A stretch of 64,000 bases of DNA, from the NCBI GenBank assembly GCA_964398185.1, contig CAYNML010000018.1, forward strand, positions 14,042 to 78,041. The letters run 5' to 3'. The number at the start of each line of letters is the position of its first letter. Within the stretch, counting starts at the first letter, position 1. Source of the DNA: Fen-1058 sp964398185. GTDB taxonomy: Bacteria > Chloroflexota > Anaerolineae > Fen-1058. Under the pieces are notes generated by a model. It was not told the origin of the DNA, made no database searches, and saw only the letters and a program-made list of their open reading frames with translations. Below are positions 50,257-59,470 of the stretch, piece after piece. The translations under genes were made by a program, and so were the position numbers.

Positions 50257-50291
50257 AGGTAAGTGATAGAATGAAATAGAGGTTTTGCCGC

Positions 50292-51365
50292 ATGCAAAAG
50301 ACGATTGCTTATCAACCTGCTTTCTTTCCCCATCTCACCGCCGAGTTTCCGTCAACGCGCTATCAGGGCAGCAAGGCGAAACTGGTTGATTGGATTTGGG
50401 ATCAGATTGCTGATTTAGATTTCACGACCTGCCTTGATGCCTTTGGCGGAACGGGTGCGGTGGCCTATCGCTTAAAGCAGGCGGGCAAGCGGGTGACTTA
50501 CAACGACTTGCTGCGCTTTAACTACGAGTTTGGCCTCGCGTTGATTGAAAATAGCCGAACGCCACTCAGCTTTGAAGAGATCGACTGGTTGCTGACCAGA
50601 CATTCCGCGATCACATACCCGCACTTCGTTCAGGACAATTTTGCGGACATCTATTTCACCGCTGAGGAAAATGCCTGGATTGATCAAACGATGACCAATA
50701 TCCGGCAGTTAGCCGATCCATATAAATTCGCACTGGCTTTCTTCGCACTTGCCCAGGCGTGCATCATCATGCGGCCTTACAATCTATTTCACCGGAAGAA
50801 CCTTTACATCCGGCTGGCCGAGGTCAATCGCTCGTTTGGCAACAAAACGACCTGGGATCGACCCTTTGAGGAATGGTTCCGCGTTTTTGCCAATGAGGCT
50901 AATCGCGCCGTGTTTGACAACAGCCAGGTGAACCAGGCCCTGAATTTGGATGCCGTCGAAGTGCCGGGAGAGTATGATCTGGTTTATATCGATACGCCCT
51001 ACATTGCGGGGAGCGGCGTGGCGGTAAATTATCTGGATTTCTATCATTTTCTGGAAGGGCTGCTGGTTTACCCGGAATGGGATCAGCATATTGACCACCG
51101 TTCAAAGCATCGGCGCTTCAAGCCGCGCCCAAATGAGTGGACGGACAAGAACCGGATTCATGGGGCGTTTGAGCGGTTGTTTGAGCGATATCGGCAGAGC
51201 ACCTTGGTGATATCGTATCGCAGCGATGGCATTCCCGCTGAGTCTGAATTGATCGATCTGTTACGATGCTATAAGTCGGAGGTGCGGGTGGAGCGTTATG
51301 GGCAGTACAAATATGCATTGTCGCTTAATGCTGAATCACAGGAAGTTTTCCTGATTGCTCAGTAA
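50292..51365 (+). CDS. D12-class N6-adenine DNA methyltransferase (Dam/DpnM type)
   Basis: A 357-residue enzyme in alpha-class order: motif X YQGSK (24-28), SAM-binding motif I LDAFGGTG (48-55), then the catalytic motif IV DTPY (234-237), a variant of DPPY still seen in the D12 class. Dam, DpnM and EcoRV methylases belong here. It protects host DNA by methylating adenine at the system's target; GATC is plausible from the class and layout but unproven. It lies ~60 bases before a second methyltransferase and a putative nuclease, and lacks a clear RBS. Confidence 0.9.
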   Translation: MQKTIAYQPAFFPHLTAEFPSTRYQGSKAKLVDWIWDQIADLDFTTCLDAFGGTGAVAYRLKQAGKRVTYNDLLRFNYEFGLALIENSRTPLSFEEIDWLLTRHSAITYPHFVQDNFADIYFTAEENAWIDQTMTNIRQLADPYKFALAFFALAQACIIMRPYNLFHRKNLYIRLAEVNRSFGNKTTWDRPFEEWFRVFANEANRAVFDNSQVNQALNLDAVEVPGEYDLVYIDTPYIAGSGVAVNYLDFYHFLEGLLVYPEWDQHIDHRSKHRRFKPRPNEWTDKNRIHGAFERLFERYRQSTLVISYRSDGIPAESELIDLLRCYKSEVRVERYGQYKYALSLNAESQEVFLIAQ

Positions 51366-51425
51366 ATTTCTGCCCGCGTGGTCATGCTGAACAGCAAGAA
51401 ATCAAATGTTTCCAAGTAACCTGGC

Positions 51426-52421
51426 ATGAAGAAAAAAAACAGTAACAATACAGTTCGTGAACCTGCCGTTGAATATGCGCGCTCCACCGCTGTACCGACT
51501 TTCTTTGGTCAGCCGCTGTTGCGCGGAACTTACCTGCAAGTCGAAAAAACCGATCCTCAGTCGCCACAATTGTTCTATGCCCATCCGCACGGTCAACTCT
51601 GGGTAGGCGATGCGGTGACCTGGCTGCGGTCGTTGGCCGACGAGTCGGTCGATTTAGTCTTTGCCGATCCGCCCTATAACATCAAGAAAGCCGAATGGGA
51701 CACGTTTGAGTCGCAGCAGCACTACGTGGACTGGTCGCTGGAATGGATCGAACAGGCGGCGCGTGTCTTGAAGCCGACGGGCACACTCTACATTTGCGGC
51801 TTTTCTGAAATACTGGCCGATCTCAAATTGCCCGCCTCACGTTTTTTTGCAGGCTGCCGCTGGCTGGTGTGGCACTATAAGAACAAGGCCAATCTGGGCG
51901 CAGATTGGGGCCGTTCACACGAAAGCATTTTGCACTTCCGCAAGACGAAAGACTTCACCTTCAACATTGACGATGTGCGCGTCCCGTATGGCAATCACAC
52001 TCTGAAATACCCTGAACACCCCCAGGCTGAGAGCAGCCAGTATGGGCGCGGGCGAAACAAAGATCGCTTGTGGCAGCCGAACCCGAAGGGCGCCAAGCCG
52101 CGCGATGTGATCGAGATACCCACCACGTGTAACGGCATGCACGAGAAGACACCGCATCCCACCCAGAAGCCTGAAGAGCTGTTGCGAAAGATCGTGTTGG
52201 CGTCATCAAGCGTCGGCGAGGTCGTCATCGATCCGTTTGTCGGCTCCGGCACGACCCTGGTTGTCGCGGAACAGCTGAAGCGTCAATGGCAGGGCTGCGA
52301 TATTTCGCCGGAATACTGTCGTTGGGCAGCGGAACGCATCGAGCTGGTGGAAGATTGGCCGATCGAGAAGTGGCTGCAGTACGATCTGGAGAATGCGGAG
52401 CGGAGAAAGTCGATCCGATGA
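51426..52421 (+). CDS. Beta-class DNA methyltransferase (DpnA-like second methylase)
   Basis: A 331-residue enzyme with the catalytic motif first, DLVFADPPYNIKKAEWD (DPPY at 81-84), and SAM motif I late, VIDPFVGSGTTL (269-277). That is the order of beta-class N4/N6 methylases. The mid region GRSHESILHFRKTKD and PTTCNGMHEKTPHPTQKPEEL are standard landmarks. In DpnII systems a second methylase of this class (DpnA) can modify single-stranded DNA and protects incoming plasmids during transformation. Its TGA overlaps the nuclease start (ATGA, 52418-52421). Confidence 0.92.
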   Translation: MKKKNSNNTVREPAVEYARSTAVPTFFGQPLLRGTYLQVEKTDPQSPQLFYAHPHGQLWVGDAVTWLRSLADESVDLVFADPPYNIKKAEWDTFESQQHYVDWSLEWIEQAARVLKPTGTLYICGFSEILADLKLPASRFFAGCRWLVWHYKNKANLGADWGRSHESILHFRKTKDFTFNIDDVRVPYGNHTLKYPEHPQAESSQYGRGRNKDRLWQPNPKGAKPRDVIEIPTTCNGMHEKTPHPTQKPEELLRKIVLASSSVGEVVIDPFVGSGTTLVVAEQLKRQWQGCDISPEYCRWAAERIELVEDWPIEKWLQYDLENAERRKSIR

Positions 52422-53380
52422 AAGCCGCGACATTGGATGATTTACAGGCGAGCGTGCAGGATCCGTCAGCCTTTGCGACATTGGCCGACTATCTCAGAAT
52501 TACTGACGCTTTTCTCGCTTTGGTCAGGCGCACCCGCCCGACCCGCATCGTGTCGCCCTCACACCGCAACTACATTTTCTATCAGTATGGCGAAGATTAT
52601 GGACACAAGATCACACGCCCTTTGAATGCTAATCTGTTCATCGAAATGCCCCGGGATTTCCGGGCAGCGTTCGAACGGTTTGGGTCATTCCTGTCTGATC
52701 TCAAACGCTACGGCGCTTCCGCCGCCGGACGCAAAGCGCATCAAGCGTACCTCGCATCGCAAGAAATCAATCGTGTAGTTTATACCGCTCAACAGGCGCT
52801 TGGCAGCATTGGCGATTCTTTCGATAACCCCAATCAATCACGCAAACGGGTCGGCCAGTTATTTGAGACTTTGGTCAAATTGACCATTCAGGAAGTTGGC
52901 TTGATCTGTGAGCCACGCACCATCAATATCCCCATTCCCGATAATCCCGGCTACGAGATGTCTTATGAACTGGATGTGGTTTTTTCCCGCAACAAAGCCA
53001 TCCTTGCTTCAGAAACTCACTTCATCCATTCCTCTGAAGTCGTCGGTTCGGTCAAGACGACCAGCAAAGATCGTATCGACAAGATTTTCCTGGACAAGTA
53101 TTTGTTGACCAAGCTGCTGGGGCGAAACATACCGGTCGTGGCGATCTTCTTGCACGATGTACAGCGTGCCGTGCGCGGGAATAGCATTTTTGGCGTCAAT
53201 TCCACCTTCAAGAGCAATCACTTCCTTGGTTATACCGTTGCGCTGAATCGACTCGACGGCGTGTACTACGTCGATCCACGACCGGAAATGCTCGTTAATG
53301 AACGATTACGCGAGCAGATTCGGGATTTTCAAGAGTTCCTGGTGAAGGATTTGTGGCAACTGTCATCAGAAAGAAGTTGA
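52418..53380 (+). CDS. Putative type II restriction endonuclease
   Basis: ATG 52418 overlaps the methylase stop, so translation is coupled. The 320-residue protein has no recognised named domain, but its position after two adenine methylases marks it as the restriction partner. A possible PD-(D/E)XK core is YELDVVFSRNKAILASE, followed by VGSVKTTSKDRIDKIFLDKY with the catalytic-type lysines. The N-terminal part is helical and the C-terminus ends in ERS. Specificity is unknown; it should match the methylase target. GC content is lower than in the host backbone, consistent with transfer. Confidence 0.75.
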   Translation: MKAATLDDLQASVQDPSAFATLADYLRITDAFLALVRRTRPTRIVSPSHRNYIFYQYGEDYGHKITRPLNANLFIEMPRDFRAAFERFGSFLSDLKRYGASAAGRKAHQAYLASQEINRVVYTAQQALGSIGDSFDNPNQSRKRVGQLFETLVKLTIQEVGLICEPRTINIPIPDNPGYEMSYELDVVFSRNKAILASETHFIHSSEVVGSVKTTSKDRIDKIFLDKYLLTKLLGRNIPVVAIFLHDVQRAVRGNSIFGVNSTFKSNHFLGYTVALNRLDGVYYVDPRPEMLVNERLREQIRDFQEFLVKDLWQLSSERS

Positions 53381-53384
53381 GTCC

Positions 53385-54386
53385 ATGAAAGGCATCTCCC
53401 ACTTCCTGGCCGGCGTCGCCGCGGCCACCTTCGTCCCCGGCGTGGTGGAAAGCGCCGCGCAGGGATCGTATCTCATCGTGCTGGGCGGATTCTTCGGCCT
53501 GCTGCCGGACACGCTCGATTTCAAGTTCGCGCGCTACTTCGAGCATCACGTCAACATCGATCCCGATCCGGCGAATCTCGATCCGCAGATCATGGCGGGC
53601 GCGGTCGCCGCCGAGATCGATCGGGCGGCCGAGACCGGGAAGCCCGTGCGCGTGCAGCTGCACAACATCCCGCTGGGGCCTAATCGCTGGCGGCAATATC
53701 GCATTCGTTTTGACTCCGAGCGCAGCGAGGTCGTGGTGGGCATCGGGCCGATCGTGAATGCGGCGCAGGCGCCGCTGGACGAAAGCGGTCAGCGTGCCGC
53801 GCGCGTGAAGACCAAAGCGAAAATCGATTACACCTATGACGGCGAAATGGTCACCGACTTCTGGAACGGCCCGTCGTTTGCGTTTGTGCCCAAAGCACAC
53901 GCGGTGGAAGTGCAGTTCCTGCCGTGGCATCGCGCGTGGAGCCATTCATTCACGTTGGCCGCGCTGCTGGGCCTGATCATCGGCGTGTTGTTCGGATCGG
54001 CGCCGGCGGGGCTGGTGACCTTTCTCGGCATGTCGGCGCACATCGTCGAAGATCAACTCGGCTATTTGGGCAGCAATCTGTTCTGGCCCATCACCAAAGA
54101 GCGATCGGCGGGCGCGCGGTTGCTGCACTCTGGCGATGCGATCCCGAATTTCCTCGCGGTGTGGACGGCGCTGGTGCTGATCCTCTTCAATCTCGATCGG
54201 TTTTCCGCGCCCGTGCAGAACCGCGCGGTGTTCTTCGATCCGCTGATCTATTTCACGACGATGCTGATCGCGCCCATGACGATCTTGATCGGCGTGTATG
54301 CGTGGGAACGGCGCAAATATCAGGTGCGGCGTGAAGTCGCACAGCAGGCCGACATTGTAGCGGAGTTGAAGGAAACCGAAGTATAA
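53385..54386 (+). CDS. DUF457/YdjM-like membrane-bound metal-dependent hydrolase family protein
   Basis: A 333-residue protein. MKGISHFLAGVAAATFVPGV with H6 begins the fold, and LGGFFGLLPDTLDF supplies an aspartate. An insert of ~130 soluble residues (about 50-170) follows. Then come HRAWSHSFTLAALLG (two histidines) and MSAHIVEDQLGYLGSNLFWPI. The H/D/H/HxxxD pattern across membrane helices is that of YdjM/DUF457 proteins, predicted phosphatases or hydrolases. The basic C-terminal tail ends in AELKETEV. It begins four bases after the nuclease stop but has host-like composition, so it probably belongs to the backbone. Role unknown. Confidence 0.82.
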   Translation: MKGISHFLAGVAAATFVPGVVESAAQGSYLIVLGGFFGLLPDTLDFKFARYFEHHVNIDPDPANLDPQIMAGAVAAEIDRAAETGKPVRVQLHNIPLGPNRWRQYRIRFDSERSEVVVGIGPIVNAAQAPLDESGQRAARVKTKAKIDYTYDGEMVTDFWNGPSFAFVPKAHAVEVQFLPWHRAWSHSFTLAALLGLIIGVLFGSAPAGLVTFLGMSAHIVEDQLGYLGSNLFWPITKERSAGARLLHSGDAIPNFLAVWTALVLILFNLDRFSAPVQNRAVFFDPLIYFTTMLIAPMTILIGVYAWERRKYQVRREVAQQADIVAELKETEV

Positions 54387-54405
54387 TTGCCCCAGAGGTG
54401 GCGCT

Positions 54406-54828
54406 ATGGGAGCAACCATTCACATTTCAACAGACACTTACCAGCTGTTACAACGGCGCGCGGCCGAGATTCGTGCGACACCTGACGGCCTGGCCGATAC
54501 GGCGCTGCGCCTGCAATTGGGTAACTCAGCGCACATCGAGCGGCGGCTTACCGCGCACGGGACACAAGCTTACGTGCGCGGCACGCGAGTTGCCGTGCGC
54601 CACGCCGCCGAGTTTTTGAAGGCGGGACATACGGTTGAGGAAATTGTGCAGGTAGGCTTGCCGCACCTGCCACCGGCCGCTATCTATGAGGCAGCGGCGT
54701 ACTACTACGATCACCAGACCGAGATCGATGCAGAAATTGCCGCTCAGTCCGAAGAGTCAATCGGGCTAATGCTGGCGCAAACGCTGTCACCCGATCAATA
54801 TGCTCAGTTGACCGGGCGCGCCGCATGA
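54406..54828 (+). CDS. DUF433 antitoxin-like protein
   Basis: A 140-residue protein. After a short VapB-like N-terminus comes the DUF433 domain: YVRGTRVAVRHAAEFLKAGHTVEEIVQ, then LPHLPPAAIYEAAAYYYDHQTEID. DUF433 is a winged-helix-type antitoxin domain that both represses its operon and masks a nuclease. AGAGGTGG precedes ATG 54406. Its stop overlaps the next gene by four bases (54825-54828), the usual layout of DUF433/DUF5615 pairs. Confidence 0.88.
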   Translation: MGATIHISTDTYQLLQRRAAEIRATPDGLADTALRLQLGNSAHIERRLTAHGTQAYVRGTRVAVRHAAEFLKAGHTVEEIVQVGLPHLPPAAIYEAAAYYYDHQTEIDAEIAAQSEESIGLMLAQTLSPDQYAQLTGRAA

Positions 54829-55181
54829 GTCAGCCGCGCTTTTTGCTCGACGAGCATGTCTGGGGCGGGTTGGTTGACGTAGGCCGCCGGATCGGCATCG
54901 ATGTCCTGTTGACTCAGGCACAGTTGCCTACGGGCACAGTTGATGAAGACGTGCTGCGCTTTGCTGCCCGACAACAACGGATCCTACCGACAGGCAACGC
55001 CCAAGATTTCGCGCCTATTGCCAGGCAATGGTTCCTGTCCGGCCAGGAGCATTGGGGAATTGTGATTGTGCCGGGTCAAACCGATAAGGGCTTGCTGAGT
55101 CGCGCGCTCGAAAACATGGCGCGCCATTACCCGGCGGAATCGTTCAAAAATACCGTGCGCTTCTGGCGCGAATTCGTCTAG
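54825..55181 (+). CDS. DUF5615 PIN-like toxin
   Basis: A 118-residue protein starting MSQPRFLLDEHVWGGLVDVG, where the aspartate-glutamate pair in LLDEH is the first acidic motif of Mut7-C/PIN-like nucleases. EDVLRFAARQQRILPTGNAQDFAPIA supplies further acidic and polar residues: the usual D-x-D is replaced by N-A-Q-D, so one metal ligand may be missing. It probably cleaves RNA when freed from the DUF433 partner, with which it overlaps by four bases. Activity is inferred from family. Confidence 0.85.
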   Translation: MSQPRFLLDEHVWGGLVDVGRRIGIDVLLTQAQLPTGTVDEDVLRFAARQQRILPTGNAQDFAPIARQWFLSGQEHWGIVIVPGQTDKGLLSRALENMARHYPAESFKNTVRFWREFV

Positions 55182-55269
55182 GTCGTTGCCTGTCAAATAG
55201 CGATGTGCGAAGTGCGGCTTGAGGAATGCGGTATACTCAATCCGCACTTTTTGATTGGGGAGGTAAGCG

Positions 55270-58200
55270 ATGAAAGCACTGCGTAGCCTGTTCGTCGTGA
55301 TACTCAGCGTGGGCGCATTGTTGCTGCTGCTGGCGGTTATGCGGCCGGCCCGATCGATCTCGGCGGCCCGATCGACCGCGGCGCTGGATGTCGTCATCAA
55401 TGAAGTGGCGTGGAGCGGTACGGCCGCCAGCAGCGCCGATGAATGGATCGAGTTGAAGAATAACACCACGGCCACGATCGATCTCAACGGCTGGACGCTG
55501 CACGCTGCTGATGGCACACCCGCGATCCTCATCACCGGAACCATTGCCCCTAACGGCTATTACTTGCTGGAACGCACTGATGACACGACCGTCAACGATG
55601 TGCCCGCCGACCAGTTTTTCAGTGGAGCTATCGGCGATACGGGCGAAATCTTCACGCTGACTGACCCCTTCAGCAACGTGATCGATACGGCCAACGGCGC
55701 TGGCGGCGCGTGGCCAGCGGGCACTGGATCGCCCAATCGCGCTTCCATGGAGCGGATCGATTCATTGACTCCCGACACCGATCTGAATTGGGCCAGTAAC
55801 GACGGCGTGACTCGCAACGGTCATGATGTGGGCGGCAATCCCATCAACGGCACGCCGCGCCAGCCCAATTCAGCCAGGCCCTACACTCCGACTGCGCCCG
55901 GCAGCGTGTTGATCAGCGCCGTGCATGCCGACGGCTACGTGACCGGGCAGACCGATGAGGGTTTCCGGTTGACCAACGTTAGCACGCAGACCATCACCCT
56001 GACAAATTGGATCGCGACCGATGGGCAAGGTGAAGGCGCTGTCAACCTCACTGGTACACTGCCGCCCGGTCAATCCATCTGGCTGGCGCGCTATGCCATC
56101 ACCTTCACGCAGCAGTTCGGCTTCAAGCCGGCCTACGAATATGGCGGCGAGACTGATCCGTCTGTGCCCAACCTCAGCGGCACGGCGCTCGATCTGGTGG
56201 CCACCAACGATGAACTGGCGATCCGCGCAGCGGCCAACAACTGGATTGATGCCGTAGTCTGGGGAACGGGACAGATCACCGACACCACCTGGCTCAGCGG
56301 CTGGATCGGATCGAATGTGCAGCGTTACGACGGAGCAGCTCTGACAGGCCAGCTGCTCTATCGCAAACTTGACGAGGCCAGCGGGCGGATTGTGCCGGAT
56401 ACCGACAGCGCGATCGATTGGGCCAACGATCGCACCGATCCCATCTCCGGCCGCAAAACGCAGTATCCCGGTTGGGATATGGAGCAGTTCTGGCAGACGG
56501 CCAAAGTGACCGAGACGGCCACACTCACCGTCGCCATCGCGCCCGACAACGCCTATCGCGTCATCTCGGACGTGCTCGGCTCGGCGCACTCTTCCATCAA
56601 GATGGAGATGCACACCTTCGACAACCTGGGCCTGCTCGAGGTGCTGACGAGAACGATCGGGCGCGGGGTGAGCGTGACGATCTTGCTGGAAGGTGGCCCG
56701 GTGGGCGGCATTGACCATCAAGAGCGCTGGGTCTGCAAACAAATCGAAGCGGCGGGCGGCCAGTGCTGGTTCATGATCAACGAATCGAGCCAGGACATCT
56801 TCGATCGCTATGATTACGTGCACGCGAAAACGATCGTCGTCGATGATCGTATTGTCGCGATCGGCTCGGAGAACCTCAGCCCGCGCAGCCTGACGTATGA
56901 CGATTTTGCCAACGGCACGCGTGGGCATCGCGGCGTGTATCTGGTGACCGACGCGGGCGGTATCGTCTCGCGCGCGCTGGAAATCTGGCAGGCCGATTTC
57001 GATCCGCTCAATCACCGTGACATTTTCCGCTGGTCGCCCAACCTGACCGGCACTTATGGCCCGCCGTCGATCGGGTTCACGCCCAATTACAGCATCGAAG
57101 TCAGCGGTTATCGCATCCGCTATCCCGCGCCGTTGACCGTCACCGCGCCGCTGACCTTCGAGTTGTTGACCGCGCCGGAAAGCGCTTTGCGCGCCAGTGA
57201 TAGCCTGTTGGGCCTGATCAACCGATCGGGCGCGGGTGATTTTATCGACGTGGAGCAGCTCGACGAGCCGCCGCACTGGGGCGATTCGGCCAGCAACCCG
57301 CTCGCTGATCCCAACCTCCGCCTGGAAGCATTGATCGCCGCGGCGGGGCGTGGCGCGCAGGTGCGTCTGCTGCTCGATCGCTACTTCGATGATTCCACCA
57401 GCCCCGCCAGCAATGCGGCGACGGTGGAGTACATCGAGTCGCTGCGTGCGCTCAGCCCGACGTTGTCTGCCAACCTCGAAGTGCGCTTGGGTGATCCAGC
57501 GCTGTATGGCCTGCACAACAAGATGTTCCTGTTCAACGTCGGCGGGCAGAAGATCGTGCACGCCGGCAGTTTGAACGGCACCGAAACGTCCAACAAAGCC
57601 AATCGCGAAGTGGCGCTGCACGTTGAATCAAGTGCGGCCTATGATTATCTGCGCGCAATGTTTGAATACGACTGGGCTTTCCAACCCCGCGCTGTGCTGC
57701 CGCTGATCATGAATAATCTCATCATGCCGCCGGATCATTTGTTGATCAGCAAGGTGTTCTATCTGGGTTCGACGAGCGTGCTCACCGGCAGCGAGTGGAT
57801 TCAACTTTACAATCCCACGCCCATCACCGTTTCGCTGACGGGCTACAAAGTGGGCGATCAGGCCGTGCCCGGGCCAACGGGTTTCACGGTCGATGGGATG
57901 TGGACCTTCCCGCTGGGCGCCAGCCTTGGGCCAGGACAGGTGATCAACATCGCCACCACGGGGCGCGGCTTCTTCAACAAATACGGCTTCCCGCCGCACT
58001 ATGCCTTCTTTTCCAGCGATGTGGCGGCGCCGTTGATGTCGCCGTACTTGCAGTACACGACGAACATCAGCTTCTCCCTGGCGAACCCCGGCGACGAAGT
58101 GCTGCTGCTGGGGCCAAGTGATCTGTTGGTCGACGGCGTGGCGTGGGGCACCGGATCGCTGCCGGGGAACGTGTCGTGCCTCGCCATCGATCCCAATCTC

Positions 58201-58299
58201 TATCCGCTGGGCAATCCGTCGATCAAACGTGAGCCGCTGTGGAAAGACACCAACAACTGCCCGGCTGATTTTGTGATCGATCCGCTGGCGCAGCCCTGA
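55270..58299 (+). CDS. Secreted phospholipase-D-like protein with lamin-tail domains
   Basis: A 1009-residue protein with a signal or anchor (LFVVILSVGALLLLLAVM). Lamin-tail domains lie at about 38-155 (INEVAWSGTAASSADEWIEL), about 210-380 and about 815-1000 (ISKVFYLGSTSVLTGSEWIQ), framing two PLD halves. The first HKD is complete: H518, K520 and D525 in HAKTIVVDD, followed by GSEN. The second has H749 and K751 but asparagine (N756) where the aspartate is expected, then GSLN. So one half may have altered activity. It probably cleaves phosphodiesters (phospholipid or nucleic acid) outside the cell. RBS GGGGAGG; a TATACT lies at 55232-55237. Confidence 0.88.
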   Translation: MKALRSLFVVILSVGALLLLLAVMRPARSISAARSTAALDVVINEVAWSGTAASSADEWIELKNNTTATIDLNGWTLHAADGTPAILITGTIAPNGYYLLERTDDTTVNDVPADQFFSGAIGDTGEIFTLTDPFSNVIDTANGAGGAWPAGTGSPNRASMERIDSLTPDTDLNWASNDGVTRNGHDVGGNPINGTPRQPNSARPYTPTAPGSVLISAVHADGYVTGQTDEGFRLTNVSTQTITLTNWIATDGQGEGAVNLTGTLPPGQSIWLARYAITFTQQFGFKPAYEYGGETDPSVPNLSGTALDLVATNDELAIRAAANNWIDAVVWGTGQITDTTWLSGWIGSNVQRYDGAALTGQLLYRKLDEASGRIVPDTDSAIDWANDRTDPISGRKTQYPGWDMEQFWQTAKVTETATLTVAIAPDNAYRVISDVLGSAHSSIKMEMHTFDNLGLLEVLTRTIGRGVSVTILLEGGPVGGIDHQERWVCKQIEAAGGQCWFMINESSQDIFDRYDYVHAKTIVVDDRIVAIGSENLSPRSLTYDDFANGTRGHRGVYLVTDAGGIVSRALEIWQADFDPLNHRDIFRWSPNLTGTYGPPSIGFTPNYSIEVSGYRIRYPAPLTVTAPLTFELLTAPESALRASDSLLGLINRSGAGDFIDVEQLDEPPHWGDSASNPLADPNLRLEALIAAAGRGAQVRLLLDRYFDDSTSPASNAATVEYIESLRALSPTLSANLEVRLGDPALYGLHNKMFLFNVGGQKIVHAGSLNGTETSNKANREVALHVESSAAYDYLRAMFEYDWAFQPRAVLPLIMNNLIMPPDHLLISKVFYLGSTSVLTGSEWIQLYNPTPITVSLTGYKVGDQAVPGPTGFTVDGMWTFPLGASLGPGQVINIATTGRGFFNKYGFPPHYAFFSSDVAAPLMSPYLQYTTNISFSLANPGDEVLLLGPSDLLVDGVAWGTGSLPGNVSCLAIDPNLYPLGNPSIKREPLWKDTNNCPADFVIDPLAQP

Positions 58300-58327
58300 C
58301 TCGCTGACACGCCGACTCGCTGATTCG

Positions 58328-58356
58328 TTGATTCATTTTGGCGCATCGGCTATACT
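58328..58356 (+). promoter_or_regulatory. Promoter giving a leaderless or near-leaderless esterase mRNA
   Basis: TTGATT (58328-58333), a 17-base spacer and TATACT (58351-58356). The expected start falls on or next to the A of ATG 58363, only seven bases after the -10. No Shine-Dalgarno sequence can fit, so the gene is probably translated from a leaderless transcript. Confidence 0.7.
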
Positions 58357-58362
58357 TGCGGC

Positions 58363-59352
58363 ATGACTGCGACCATCCGATCCGTCACGACCAAAACTGT
58401 CGAGCGCTTTCGATCCAGGCAGCTGCACAATCAGCGCGCCGTCACCGTTTTTCTGCCGCCCGATTACGATTCTCAGCCCGAGCGGTTCTACAAAGTTCTG
58501 TACGTGAACGACGGGCAGGATATGCCTGCGGTCAAGCTGGCCGAGACGTTGTCCGCGCTCATCGCGCACCACGAGATCGAGCCGATCATCGTCGTGGCCA
58601 TCCACGCCACGCGCGATCGCTTGCAGGAATACGGCACGGCGGGCATTCCCAACGCGCGCGGCCTGGGCAAGCGGGCGCGCAAGTATTCCTTCTTCGTACT
58701 CGACGAAGTGCTGCCGTACATCAATCGCCGCTACCGCACACTGACCGGCCCCGTCAACACGGCGATCATGGGGTGGTCACTCGGCGGCCTGATGGCTTTC
58801 GACCTGGCATGGAACCATCCCGACGTCTTCGGCGCGGTGGGCGTGTTCTCCGGCTCGTTCTGGTGGCGTACCGCCGAACAAGACACGCACGCGCGGCAGG
58901 AATCGCGCATTATGCACCGCCGCGTGCGCGATACCGATTCGCCCGGCCAGCTGCGCCTGTGGTTTCAGGCGGGCACGCTCGACGAGAAGGAAGATCGCGA
59001 CCACAACGGCGTCATCGACGCGATTCAGGACACCACCGAATTGATGGACGAACTGGAATCAAAGGGCTTCCGGCGCGGCCTCGATATGATCTATACGCAG
59101 GTGGAAGGCGGCGAGCACAATCAGCGCACGTGGGGCTTCATCCTGCCGTACTTTCTGCGCTGGACGTTCCCCACGGCGAGCTACGCCCAGCAGCATCCGC
59201 GCGACGGAGTGGGATTCCTCTCCGTGCCGATGCAGGGCCGGGTGAGTGTTCACCGGAACGCCAAACACCGTCGCAGCGATGTGCAGGCCAAGCGGGTTTT
59301 GCGCGTCGCTGGTGTGCGATCAAAAATAGTTCGTCGCAATAAGGGAAGGTAA
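58363..59352 (+). CDS. Enterochelin esterase-like alpha/beta hydrolase
   Basis: A 329-residue protein with no signal peptide. The fold is that of the esterase D / Fes-like family: VTVFLPPDYDSQPERFYKVL, then YVNDGQDMPAV, and the nucleophile serine in MGWSLGGLMAFDLAWNHPD (G-W-S-L-G-G). A histidine in VEGGEHNQRTW and an aspartate nearby complete the likely triad. The last ~35 residues (SVHRNAKHRRSDVQAKRV...) are basic and unlike the family. Substrate unknown: esters, siderophores or carbohydrate acetyl groups are possible. It is probably leaderless. Confidence 0.85.
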   Translation: MTATIRSVTTKTVERFRSRQLHNQRAVTVFLPPDYDSQPERFYKVLYVNDGQDMPAVKLAETLSALIAHHEIEPIIVVAIHATRDRLQEYGTAGIPNARGLGKRARKYSFFVLDEVLPYINRRYRTLTGPVNTAIMGWSLGGLMAFDLAWNHPDVFGAVGVFSGSFWWRTAEQDTHARQESRIMHRRVRDTDSPGQLRLWFQAGTLDEKEDRDHNGVIDAIQDTTELMDELESKGFRRGLDMIYTQVEGGEHNQRTWGFILPYFLRWTFPTASYAQQHPRDGVGFLSVPMQGRVSVHRNAKHRRSDVQAKRVLRVAGVRSKIVRRNKGR

Positions 59353-59470
59353 CGTGCGAATCAACGGAATGACCGGATAAGGAAACAAAATAGAATTCAT
59401 CCGCTCATTCTGATTTTCTGTCCTCAAATAGTTGTCTCATTGTTCTCCACAGCCAGCCAAAGGGGGAAAC

